Shown: one piece after another, positions 1-6,503 of the stretch
How positions within the stretch are numbered: position 1 is the stretch's first letter
Layout of the letters: each line of letters begins with the position of its first letter
Assembly: GCA_964243295.1 (NCBI GenBank)
Contig: CAXTEJ010000081.1
Coordinates: 1-11,796 of the forward strand
Origin: CAXTEJ01 sp964243295
GTDB taxonomy: Bacteria; Actinomycetota; Actinomycetes; Actinomycetales; Angustibacteraceae
Direction of reading: 5' to 3'
Length of the DNA stretch: 11,796 nt
The notes under the pieces: model-generated
Told to the model about the DNA's origin: nothing
The model's input: the letters and a program-made list of their open reading frames with translations, nothing else
Database searches by the model: none
Made by a program: the position numbers and the translations under genes

Positions 1-2025
1 CCCCGGCGCCGGCGTGGCGAGTCCAGCGGCGACGGCGCGCGCGGCGTCGTCACCCTCCGGCCGGGCCTGCGCTGCAGCCGCCGGGGCTGTGCCGGTCGCG
101 GACGGCGGCGCCGAGACGGCCGCTGCGGCGGACGTCGTGGCAGCAGCCGGCGGCGCGAGGGGAGCAGCGGGCTCGACCGCGGCGCTCGTCGCTGCGGTGC
201 CTGTGGCTGCCGTGCCCGTGACTGCCGTGCCCGTGACTGTCGTGCCTGTGGCTGGTGTGCCTGTGGCTGACGGGCCGGTGTCTGCGGCGCCCGTCGCTGC
301 GGCGCCTGTCACTGGGATGTCCGCTGCTGCGGTGCCTGGTGCTGGGATGCCTGTCGCTGCTGCGCCCGCCGCAGTCGCGGCGGCCGTCTCGGGCGCTGCG
401 GTGGCGGGCGGGATGGTGCTCGTCGTGGGGGCGCTCCCGACGGAGCTGGTCGCGGCGCTGCTCGGCAGGCTGCCGGGCACCGTCGCGGGGGGCGGCGTGG
501 TGGTGGCCGGCGCCGTGGTGGGCGCTGGACCAGCAGCAGGTGCCGTCGACGACGCCGGCTGGTCGGCGCCGAACGCCGCCGCAGACGTTGCGGCAGTAGT
601 GCTCTGGGTGACCGGACCAGTCGAGCCGATCCGTGACGCGAGGCTCTCGGCGGGGGTCGTCGAGGCAGCGACGGCACCGGCGGCGGTCGCGTCGGCTGCA
701 GCGACGAGCGGCGCCGTCGCGGCGGCTCCGGCAGCGACGGCGGCGCTGGCGGCGCTGGCGGAGACGGGCGACGTCGTGGCGGACGAGCCGGTGGACCGCT
801 GGGCCGACAGCGCGGCGGCGACGTCGGCCGCGGCAACCGCAGCAGCGTCAGGCGCAGTGGCCGCCGCGGCGCGAGCGAGGTCCGCGACGACCGAGCCCGC
901 GAGAACAGCTGGCGCCGCGGTGCCCGTGGGCGCCGGAGCCAGGACGGCGGCACCGGCGGCGATCGGCGCCATGGGAGGGGCGGCGGTGTCGGTGACAGGC
1001 AGCCCGTCGACCTGGCGGCGCAGCCAGGTCTCGAGGTCGGCGACACCGGGCCCGGACTTCTTCGCAGCGAGCGACACGGGGATCGTGGGATCGTCGGTGA
1101 CGACGGGCACGGCCTGCGCGGCGACTGGCTCGGCTGTGGCCGCGCCGGCCCCTGCGCTGCCCACGGGCGTCGTCGTGGCCGAGGCGGCGGTCGTGGTGGC
1201 CGGCTCGCTCGTGGTGGGCGCAGCCACGGACGTCACGGATCCGGTGTCGGCGCCGGGCGCCACCACGGCTCTCGCGTCGGTCTCCGGCAGCGCCGGAGAG
1301 GCGATGACGCCGCTGCCGGGCGCAGTGGCCGAGGCGGGAACCGGCTGCGCCGCAGCGCCCGTCATGGCCGACGTCGCATCGGTCACTCGAAAGGTTTGTG
1401 CTGCAACGGATTCGGTACCGGGGACGTCGGCCGCGGCGTCCCGGCCCGTAGCTGCGCTCGCCGGCTGGGACGTGCCGTCAACAGGCCGCCCGGCCGCCGA
1501 GCCGGCGTCCGGCTGGCCGCTGGCCGCCGCGGCCCCGGCTGCGGGAACGGTGGCGCCGGGGCTCGTGGTGCCGGGGCTCGTGGTGCCGGGGCTCGTGGTG
1601 CCGGGGCTCGTGGTGCCGGGGGTGGGCACCGGCTGCTCGGACGCGCCGTCGTCGGCCCGGACGCCCCGCCCGCGGGTGCGGTCGCGGCCGGCGGCGGTGG
1701 CGCGGTCGGCTGCTCGCGACGCGGACGGCATGACGTGGCCCGCGTCCGGGGCGCTGCGCTGCCCTGACGGCGACTGCGTGCGGCCGGCGGTGCCCCGCTG
1801 CGTCTGGGCGCTGCGGCGGGAGTCGGTCACCGCGCGGTCGTTCCCCACCGCGCCGTCGCGCGGCGCACGCTCGCGGGAGGAGCCGACAGCGGCGTCGAGC
1901 GCCGCGTCGAAGGGCCGGCCGTCAGCGGTGGTGTCGCGGCCACCACGGCCACGGGCGGCCGTCGTCGCACCGGGCGCGACGCCGTCGAGTGGCCTCGCCG
2001 CCTGTGAGCCCACCGAGCCGGTCAT
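1..2025 (-). CDS. fliK: Flagellar hook-length control protein FliK, N-terminal 675 residues (3' end outside window)
   Basis: The frame is open for 675 codons from an ATG at 2025 to the window edge; I read every triplet and found no stop. FliK is exported during hook growth, acts as a ruler and switches the export apparatus to late substrates. The part seen is extremely rich in Ala, Thr, Pro, Ser and Gly: no Cys or Tyr, one Trp (334), two adjacent Lys, consistent with an extended secreted ruler. It holds four exact PGTTS repeats (136-155), a degenerate 5-residue TGT-type repeat (about 551-610) and one more ordinary segment (about 308-346) with a DLETWLRRQVDGLPV stretch. The C-terminal Flg_hook domain that would prove identity lies beyond position 1, so the name rests on composition and on position after the fliJ-hydrolase pair. 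Start and upstream stop share ATGA, with AGGTGG just ahead. It is already longer than most FliK proteins. Confidence 0.8.
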   Translation of the reverse strand, partial: MTGSVGSQAARPLDGVAPGATTAARGRGGRDTTADGRPFDAALDAAVGSSRERAPRDGAVGNDRAVTDSRRSAQTQRGTAGRTQSPSGQRSAPDAGHVMPSASRAADRATAAGRDRTRGRGVRADDGASEQPVPTPGTTSPGTTSPGTTSPGTTSPGATVPAAGAAAASGQPDAGSAAGRPVDGTSQPASAATGRDAAADVPGTESVAAQTFRVTDATSAMTGAAAQPVPASATAPGSGVIASPALPETDARAVVAPGADTGSVTSVAAPTTSEPATTTAASATTTPVGSAGAGAATAEPVAAQAVPVVTDDPTIPVSLAAKKSGPGVADLETWLRRQVDGLPVTDTAAPPMAPIAAGAAVLAPAPTGTAAPAVLAGSVVADLARAAAATAPDAAAVAAADVAAALSAQRSTGSSATTSPVSASAASAAVAAGAAATAPLVAAADATAAGAVAASTTPAESLASRIGSTGPVTQSTTAATSAAAFGADQPASSTAPAAGPAPTTAPATTTPPPATVPGSLPSSAATSSVGSAPTTSTIPPATAAPETAAATAAGAAATGIPAPGTAAADIPVTGAAATGAADTGPSATGTPATGTTVTGTAVTGTAATGTAATSAAVEPAAPLAPPAAATTSAAAAVSAPPSATGTAPAAAAQARPEGDDAARAVAAGLATPAPG
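197..376 (-). repeat. Degenerate 15-base tandem repeat inside fliK (about 12 units)
   Basis: On the plus strand about twelve successive 15-base units follow the pattern gtgcc-tgtgg-ctgcc with increasing divergence towards the right (units start at 197, 212, 227, 242 and so on). The period is a multiple of three and in phase with the fliK frame, encoding about residues 551-610 as repeats such as TGTAA, TGTAV and TGTPA. The first five units are the best conserved. This looks like an old, decayed coding repeat that lengthened the FliK linker by duplication. Confidence 0.75.
1556..1615 (-). repeat. Four identical 15-base tandem repeats inside fliK (PGTTS x4)
   Basis: The plus-strand unit ccggggctcgtggtg occurs four times without a single mismatch (1556, 1571, 1586, 1601), followed by a partial fifth unit at 1616-1621. 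On the minus strand it encodes PGTTS four times (FliK residues 136-155) and then PGATV. Perfect identity at the base level suggests recent expansion. The length is a multiple of three, so gain or loss of units would keep the frame and change ruler length by five residues per unit. Confidence 0.93.
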
Positions 2026-3071
2026 GCCGCCACCTGTCCCATGGCCGTGAGCACCTTGCGCACGTAGCCCTGCGTCTCCCGGTACGGCGGGATGCCGTCG
2101 TACTTGCGCACCGCGCCGGGTCCGGCGTTGTACGCGGCGAGCGCCAGGTCGAGGGAGCCGAAGCTGCGCAGGTGGTCGCGCAGCAACCGGGCTGCGCCGT
2201 CGACGGCCTGCGCCGGGTCGGTCGGGTCGACGCCCAGTCCCCGCGCCGTGCCGGGCATGAGCTGCATGAGACCGAGAGCGCCGGCGTGGCTGCGCGCGTC
2301 GGGGTCGAAGCCCGACTCGGTCCGGGCGACGGCGCGCAGCAGCCCCTGCGGCAGGCCGTAGCGCGTGGTCGCCTCGGCGAACATGCCCTCGTAGGGCGCC
2401 GCGGCGCCGGCGCCTCGGGCGGGAGCCGCGACGGCGGCGACCGCGCCGGGCACGGACGATCCGGCGGTGAGCCGGCGGATGCGGCTGGGCGTGGCGTACA
2501 CGTCGGCGATCTTCACGACGTCACCCGACTTCGGGGCGTGCAGCATCTGACCTGCCCCGACGTAGATCCCGATGTGGTGGTCGCCGAACACGAGCAGGTC
2601 ACCCGGCTTCGCCTCGGCCATGGTGGCCACGGCGACGCCGACGTCCTTCTGCTCGCTCACGGTGCGGGGCAGCTCGACACCGAGGTCGCCGAAGACGCGC
2701 TGCACCAGCGACGAGCAGTCCAGACCTGTCGAGGGGTCGGTGCCGCCCCACCGGTAGGGCACGCCCAGGTAGCTGCGGGCGTCGGCGACGACGGCGTCGC
2801 CTGCCGGTGCGCCCGCCGTGCCGCCGGACGCCGTGCTGCCGGACGCCGTGGCGCGGGCGTCCATCGACGTGAGCGGGGTGGCAACCGAGGCCGCCGCAGA
2901 GGTGGCCAAGCCGGCGAGGTCGCCGCCGGCGTACGACCCGGTGGCACCGGCCAGCTGCGAGGCGAAGCTCGACCCGGCGGTACGCATCGGGCTCACCGGG
3001 CGCTGCGGCGCGAGGGTGGTGAGCATCGAGCGGATCTCGGCGATGCGGGCGGTGATGGCCAGGTCGCTCAT
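2022..3071 (-). CDS. Two-domain peptidoglycan hydrolase: NlpC/P60 endopeptidase plus SLT lytic transglycosylase, in the flagellar operon
   Basis: 349 residues. Residues 1-90 are Ala/Ser/Thr/Gly-rich with no hydrophobic signal-peptide core. Residues about 92-200 form an NlpC/P60 domain: YLGVPYRWGG (101-110), catalytic Cys119 in GLDCSSLVQ, PGDLLVF (156-162), His166 in DHHIGIYVG, and His178 in MLHAPKSGDVV. After an Ala/Pro linker, residues about 226-345 form a soluble lytic transglycosylase domain: catalytic Glu252 in ARTESGFDP, GLMQLMPGTA (267-276), AYNAGPGAV (313-321) and YVRKV (336-340). By family, the first domain cuts peptide stems and the second cuts the glycan strand. The place between fliJ and fliK suggests it opens the wall for the growing rod, the job of FlgJ elsewhere, and that it leaves through the flagellar export gate; both are inference. 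Start chosen at the ATG in the ATGA overlap with fliJ, with a GGAGGA site 6 bases ahead; upstream in-frame sequence is Arg/Pro-rich fliJ shadow. Confidence 0.92.
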   Translation of the reverse strand: MSDLAITARIAEIRSMLTTLAPQRPVSPMRTAGSSFASQLAGATGSYAGGDLAGLATSAAASVATPLTSMDARATASGSTASGGTAGAPAGDAVVADARSYLGVPYRWGGTDPSTGLDCSSLVQRVFGDLGVELPRTVSEQKDVGVAVATMAEAKPGDLLVFGDHHIGIYVGAGQMLHAPKSGDVVKIADVYATPSRIRRLTAGSSVPGAVAAVAAPARGAGAAAPYEGMFAEATTRYGLPQGLLRAVARTESGFDPDARSHAGALGLMQLMPGTARGLGVDPTDPAQAVDGAARLLRDHLRSFGSLDLALAAYNAGPGAVRKYDGIPPYRETQGYVRKVLTAMGQVAA

Positions 3072-3502
3072 GGCCGGTCCTCCGTGTCGTCGCGGCGCTG
3101 CCGGGCGCCGGCGAGGTCGTCGCTCACCAGCTGCTCGGCGCGCAGCTGGTCGGCCTGCTCGGCCTCGCGCGCCCGCTCGGCGAGGCGCTCGACGGCGCGG
3201 GCGCGCATGCGCGCCTCCAACCACTGGCTGCGGGCGCGCTCGAGGTCCAGCTCGCACGCGGCCGAGTAGGTGACGGCGTCGTTGACCGCCGCGGCCATGC
3301 CGGCGCGCGCTGCGGCGCCCGCCAGGAAGACCTCGGCCGGTCCGCTCGGCGGGGGGCCCACCTGGGAGACCGCGTGCTGCTGGTCGCGCATCGACCGCAG
3401 AGCGCGCTCGAGCTGGCCCTGGGCGGCGCCGAGGTCGCGGCGCGCCTGCTCCTCCTGCACGGTCCGCACGCGCAGCAGCCCCTTGAGGCTGAAGCGGCTC
3501 AC
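3068..3502 (-). CDS. fliJ: Flagellar export chaperone/stalk protein FliJ
   Basis: 144 residues, close to the usual 140-150 for FliJ. The protein is almost wholly charged, Ala-rich helix: an N-terminal coil opening with SRFSLKGLLRVRTVQEEQARR and a C-terminal coil (about 80-135) with ERARSQWLEARMRARAVERL, joined by a Gly/Pro turn (about 48-56). This is the antiparallel two-helix coiled coil of the family. FliJ sits in the central hole of the FliI hexamer and connects the ATPase ring to the export gate. Sequence identity in FliJ is low across bacteria, so the name relies on length, coil pattern, the N-terminal F-L-L-R-x-R-E pattern and position directly after fliI. Translation starts at a GTG in a GTGA overlap with fliI; longer in-frame starts would lie inside fliI. 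It ends in an ATGA overlap with the hydrolase gene. Confidence 0.88.
   Translation of the reverse strand: MSRFSLKGLLRVRTVQEEQARRDLGAAQGQLERALRSMRDQQHAVSQVGPPPSGPAEVFLAGAAARAGMAAAVNDAVTYSAACELDLERARSQWLEARMRARAVERLAERAREAEQADQLRAEQLVSDDLAGARQRRDDTEDRP
3078..3083 (-). promoter_or_regulatory. Ribosome binding site of the NlpC/P60-SLT gene
   Basis: GGAGGA on the minus strand lies 6 bases before the ATG at 3071 and within the last codons of fliJ. It decides this start over the longer in-frame extension, which would run back through most of fliJ. Confidence 0.8.
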
Positions 3503-4833
3503 GTGCGGGCCCCGGACTCGACCAGCGACGACACCAGGCGGCCGAGCCGCTGCCACGACTCGTCGAGGTCGGCGGTGTCGTCGATCGGCTGCTGCAGGAA
3601 GTCGCTCACCTGCGGCCAGTTGGCGAGGGCGGCGTCGACGTCGGGGTTGGCGCCGGGTGCGTACGCGCCGACCTCGATGAGCTCGCGCGCGTCGCGGTGG
3701 GCGGCCAGCACCCGTCGCAGGATGCCCGAGGCGTGGCGCTGCGGCGGCGTGGTGACGGCGCCCGCGACCCGCGAGACGGACTCGAGGACGTCGATGGACG
3801 GGAAGTGCCCGGCGGTGGCGAGCTTGCGCGACAGCGTGATGTGGCCGTCGAGGATCGAGCGCGCGGCGTCGGCGATCGGCTCGTTGTGGTCGTCACCGTC
3901 GACCAGGACGGTGTAGATGCCGGTGATGGTGCCGGTGGGGCCGGGGCCGGCGCGCTCGAGCAGGCGCGGCAGCAGGGCGAAGGTCGAGGGCGGGTAGCCG
4001 CGCGTCGCCGGTGGCTCGCCGTTCGACAGCCCGATCTCGCGCTGGGCCATGGCCACGCGCGTCAGGCTGTCCATCATCAGCAGGACGTCGAGCCCGCCGT
4101 CGCGGAACCACTCGGCGATGCGGGTGGCGACGAACGCCGCGCGCAGCCGGCTGACCGCGGGGGCGTCGGAGGTCGCGACGACGACGACCGACCGGGCGAG
4201 GCCCGCCTCACCGAGGTCACCCTCGACGAACTCGCGCACCTCCCGGCCGCGCTCGCCGACGAGGGCGAGGACGCTGACGCTCGCGCTGGTGCCGCGGGCG
4301 ATCATCGACAGCAGGCTGGACTTGCCGACGCCGGAGCCGGCGAAGATGCCCAGGCGCTGACCGCGGCCGGCGGGGACCAGGACGTCGAGGGCGCGCACAC
4401 CCAGGCTGATCGGCACGTCGACCAGCTGACGTGAGAGCGCAGCAGGGGCGGCCATGTCGACACCGGTCAGCTCACCGGTGAGGGCCGGGCCGCCGTCCAT
4501 CGGGCGGCCGACGCCGTCGAGCACGCGGCCGAGCAGGTCGGCGCCGACGCGGATGCGCAGGCCGTCGCCGCTCGCGACCACCGGGTCGCCGTCGCGCAGC
4601 CCGCGGACCTCGCCGAGCGGCATGCAGCGGGTGCGCCCGCGGTCCATCCCCACGACCTCGGCGGGGATGCCGTCCAGGCCCGTGGTGGACGCCAGCATGA
4701 CCAGGTCACCCACGGCCGCCTCGATGCCGACGACGTCCACGACGAGGCCGACGACCGCGCTGATGCGCCCGACGCGCCGCGGCGCGGCTGCCCGCACCGC
4801 GGCGTCCAGGCGGTCGCGCAGGACCGAGGTCAC
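3499..4833 (-). CDS. fliI: Flagellum-specific ATPase FliI
   Basis: 444 residues, normal family length. It powers or primes type III export of rod, hook and filament subunits at the cytoplasmic face. The order of motifs is that of F1-beta-like export ATPases: short N-terminal FliH-binding helix, beta-barrel (about 18-95), Walker A AGSGVGKS (165-172), GERGREV (193-199) with the expected acidic residue, Walker B LLMMDSLTRVA (251-261), then QREIGLSNGEPPATRGYPPS (264-283) and VDGDDHNEPIAD (311-322), a signature of export ATPases rather than F1. The C-terminal helical domain has TTPPQRHASGILRR. The GTG start overlaps the fliH stop (GTGA); an additional GAGGTG lies upstream. All catalytic residues I expect are present. 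Confidence 0.98.
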   Translation of the reverse strand: MTSVLRDRLDAAVRAAAPRRVGRISAVVGLVVDVVGIEAAVGDLVMLASTTGLDGIPAEVVGMDRGRTRCMPLGEVRGLRDGDPVVASGDGLRIRVGADLLGRVLDGVGRPMDGGPALTGELTGVDMAAPAALSRQLVDVPISLGVRALDVLVPAGRGQRLGIFAGSGVGKSSLLSMIARGTSASVSVLALVGERGREVREFVEGDLGEAGLARSVVVVATSDAPAVSRLRAAFVATRIAEWFRDGGLDVLLMMDSLTRVAMAQREIGLSNGEPPATRGYPPSTFALLPRLLERAGPGPTGTITGIYTVLVDGDDHNEPIADAARSILDGHITLSRKLATAGHFPSIDVLESVSRVAGAVTTPPQRHASGILRRVLAAHRDARELIEVGAYAPGANPDVDAALANWPQVSDFLQQPIDDTADLDESWQRLGRLVSSLVESGART

Positions 4834-5483
4834 GAGGTCAGCACCTCGGTGTCGGCCGGCCGGCCCGAGTGCACCGCGGCGAGGGCCCGGGCGAGGCCGG
4901 CCTCGATGCGGGCGTCGACGATCGACCCCGCCTGCTCGGCGACGGCGTCGCCGGGAGCGAGCGTCGCGTCGCGGTGCAGCTGCAGCTGGTGGGCGCCGAA
5001 GGCGATCGCGCCGCCCTGCTGCCCCAGCAGCGACCGCAGGTGGTCGTGGTCGGCAGGCGAGACGCGCACCGTGACGGCGCCATCGGCGGGCAGTGGCGCG
5101 AGAGCCCGCCGCAGCCCGTCCAGCGCCGCGTCGTCCAGCGAGCGCAGCTCGGCGCCCAGCACCGCCCGGGCGAGGGCGACGGCCGACTCCAGGATGAGCT
5201 CGGTCATGTCCTCGACGGCGGGCGTCGTGCGCTCGAGCACCTGCAGCGTCGCGCCGCGCAGCGCGACCAGCAGCTGCTCGACGGCGGCGCGGGCGACGGA
5301 CTCGTGGTGCTCGTGGTCGTGCACCAGCGCCTCACGCAGCTGCTCGGTCGAGGCCATGGCCGCCTGCTGGCCCTGGGCCCAGCCGACCGCGTAGCCCTGC
5401 GCCTGCGCGGCGAGGCGGTCGGACGCGAGGGCCGGCGCCGCTCCCCCGCCCAGCGGCGCGAACCGCCTAGTCGACGAAGTCAT
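4830..5483 (-). CDS. fliH: Flagellar assembly protein FliH (export ATPase regulator/stator)
   Basis: 217 residues. FliH dimers bind the FliI N-terminus, hold its ATPase activity in check and tether it to the C ring. Visible features are a Gly/Ala N-terminus, a GYAVGWAQGQQAA segment (30-42) of the G-x3-G type typical of FliH, a long Ala/Glu-rich helix (about 45-115) and a C-terminal HrpE/FliH domain with VTVRVSPADHDHLR (137-150) and GSIVDARIEAGLARAL (186-201). A longer in-frame reading from 5627 is rejected because its first 48 residues are Arg/Ser-rich fliG antiframe. The ATG at 5483 has GGAGG 5 bases ahead and overlaps the fliG 3' end by 17 bases. FliH is poorly conserved; position between fliG and fliI strengthens the call. 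Confidence 0.93.
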   Translation of the reverse strand: MTSSTRRFAPLGGGAAPALASDRLAAQAQGYAVGWAQGQQAAMASTEQLREALVHDHEHHESVARAAVEQLLVALRGATLQVLERTTPAVEDMTELILESAVALARAVLGAELRSLDDAALDGLRRALAPLPADGAVTVRVSPADHDHLRSLLGQQGGAIAFGAHQLQLHRDATLAPGDAVAEQAGSIVDARIEAGLARALAAVHSGRPADTEVLTS

Positions 5484-6501
5484 CGTCGCCTCCGCGTCGC
5501 AGCACGATCTGGCCGGTCTCCTCCAGCGAGCGGATGACCTGGACGATCTTCGCGCGGCTCTCCTCGACGGCCGAGACACGCTGCGGGCCCAGCAGGTCGA
5601 TCTCCTCGAGCAGCGTCTCGCGGGCACGCTCGGAGACGTTGCCGAGCACCTTGTCGCGGACGACGTCGGCGACGCCCTTGAGCGCGATGGCGAGGTCGCC
5701 GCTCTCGACCTGGCGCAGGACGAGCTGGACGCCGCGGTCCTCCAGGGTCGTGATGTCGTCGAACACGAACAGCTTGGCTCGCACGGCCTCGGCGAGCTTG
5801 GCGTCGCGCTTCTCCAGGCTCTCCAGGATGATCCGCTCGGTCGCCGGGTCGGCCCGGTTGATCAGGTCGACCAGCGGCTGCACGCCCCCGACGACCGTGG
5901 CGCTGCGGCCGGTGGTCAGCACCGAGGAGGTCTGCCGCTCGAGGGTCTCGGCGATGATCCGCACCATCTCGGGGTTGGTGCGCTCCATGACGCCGATGCG
6001 GTGCGCCACCTCGGCCTGGGTGTCGGGCGCGAGGCCCGACATGATCACCGAGGACTGGTCGAGCTGCAGGTGCGCGAGGACCACGGCGACGATCTGCGGG
6101 TGCTCGCCGCTGAGGAAGCTCATCAGGGTGCGGGGCTCGGCGTCGGCGAGGAAGGAGAACGGGTCCTTCGCGTGGGCCTGGGCCAAGCGGTCGATGACCT
6201 CGTCCGCGTGCGCCGCACCGAAGGTGGCGGCCAGCAGCTCGTGGGCGACGTCGACGCCGCCGCCCGAGCTCGAGCGGCCGCTGTGCATGGTGTCCTGGAA
6301 CTCGCGGAGCACGTCGTCCGCGACGTCGGGCGAGACCGAGCGCATGCGGACGATCTCGGCGGCGATCTCCTCGACCTCCGCCTCGCGCAGCTGCGACAGG
6401 ATCCCGGACGAGGCCTCGCGGCCCATCTGCATGAGCAGGACGGCGACCTTCTGCGGCCCGGTCAGGCTGGGGACGGCGACCTCGGTGGTGGCGACGGTCA
6501 T
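5467..6501 (-). CDS. fliG: Flagellar motor switch/rotor protein FliG
   Basis: 344 residues, typical for FliG. It joins the MS ring (FliF) to the C ring and carries the torque-generating face. Domains in order: N-terminal FliF-binding part starting GPQKVAVLLMQMG (15-27); middle domain with the EHPQ motif (133-136), which binds FliM, and GLAPDTQAEVAHRI (156-169); then the C-terminal charged domain with LFVFDDI (244-250, usually MFVFED) and the torque helix region LEDRGVQLVLRQVESGDL (253-270) holding alternating charged residues, and a tail GGDDDFVD. The ATG at 6501 follows a strong AGGAGG (6515-6510) at 8 bases, and fliF ends only 2 bases before it. This is the only junction in the flgB-fliK run that is not an overlap. 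Confidence 0.98.
   Translation of the reverse strand: MTVATTEVAVPSLTGPQKVAVLLMQMGREASSGILSQLREAEVEEIAAEIVRMRSVSPDVADDVLREFQDTMHSGRSSSGGGVDVAHELLAATFGAAHADEVIDRLAQAHAKDPFSFLADAEPRTLMSFLSGEHPQIVAVVLAHLQLDQSSVIMSGLAPDTQAEVAHRIGVMERTNPEMVRIIAETLERQTSSVLTTGRSATVVGGVQPLVDLINRADPATERIILESLEKRDAKLAEAVRAKLFVFDDITTLEDRGVQLVLRQVESGDLAIALKGVADVVRDKVLGNVSERARETLLEEIDLLGPQRVSAVEESRAKIVQVIRSLEETGQIVLRRGGDDDFVD
5489..5493 (-). promoter_or_regulatory. Ribosome binding site of fliH
   Basis: GGAGG on the minus strand lies 5 bases before the ATG at 5483, within the fliG coding end. It supports the short fliH reading and the 17-base fliG-fliH overlap. Confidence 0.75.
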
Positions 6502-6503
6502 CG

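Noticed and set aside
309..1046. A minus-strand Arg/Pro-rich open frame of 245 codons inside fliK
   Set aside because: It lies in another frame of the same strand as fliK, with the Arg/Pro/Ser composition typical of out-of-frame GC-rich DNA.
1556..1621. Short direct repeats considered as a CRISPR array or iteron origin
   Set aside because: Units are contiguous without spacers, have a 15-base codon-phased period and lie inside a coding frame.
14..2050. A 678-codon plus-strand open frame, Ala/Val-rich with VPVTA-type repeats
   Set aside because: It is antisense to fliK. Very GC-rich DNA has few stops in several frames; the repeats mirror the fliK repeats, and the minus frame is open over the same span, overlaps the upstream gene by ATGA and fits the operon.
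1989..3269. A plus-strand open frame of 426 codons opposite the hydrolase and fliJ genes
   Set aside because: Arg/Gly/His-rich shadow of two clear minus-strand genes with catalytic motifs and coupled starts.
4830..5627. Longer fliH reading of 265 residues
   Set aside because: The extra 48 N-terminal residues are Arg/Ser-rich out-of-frame fliG; the ATG at 5483 has a proper GGAGG site.
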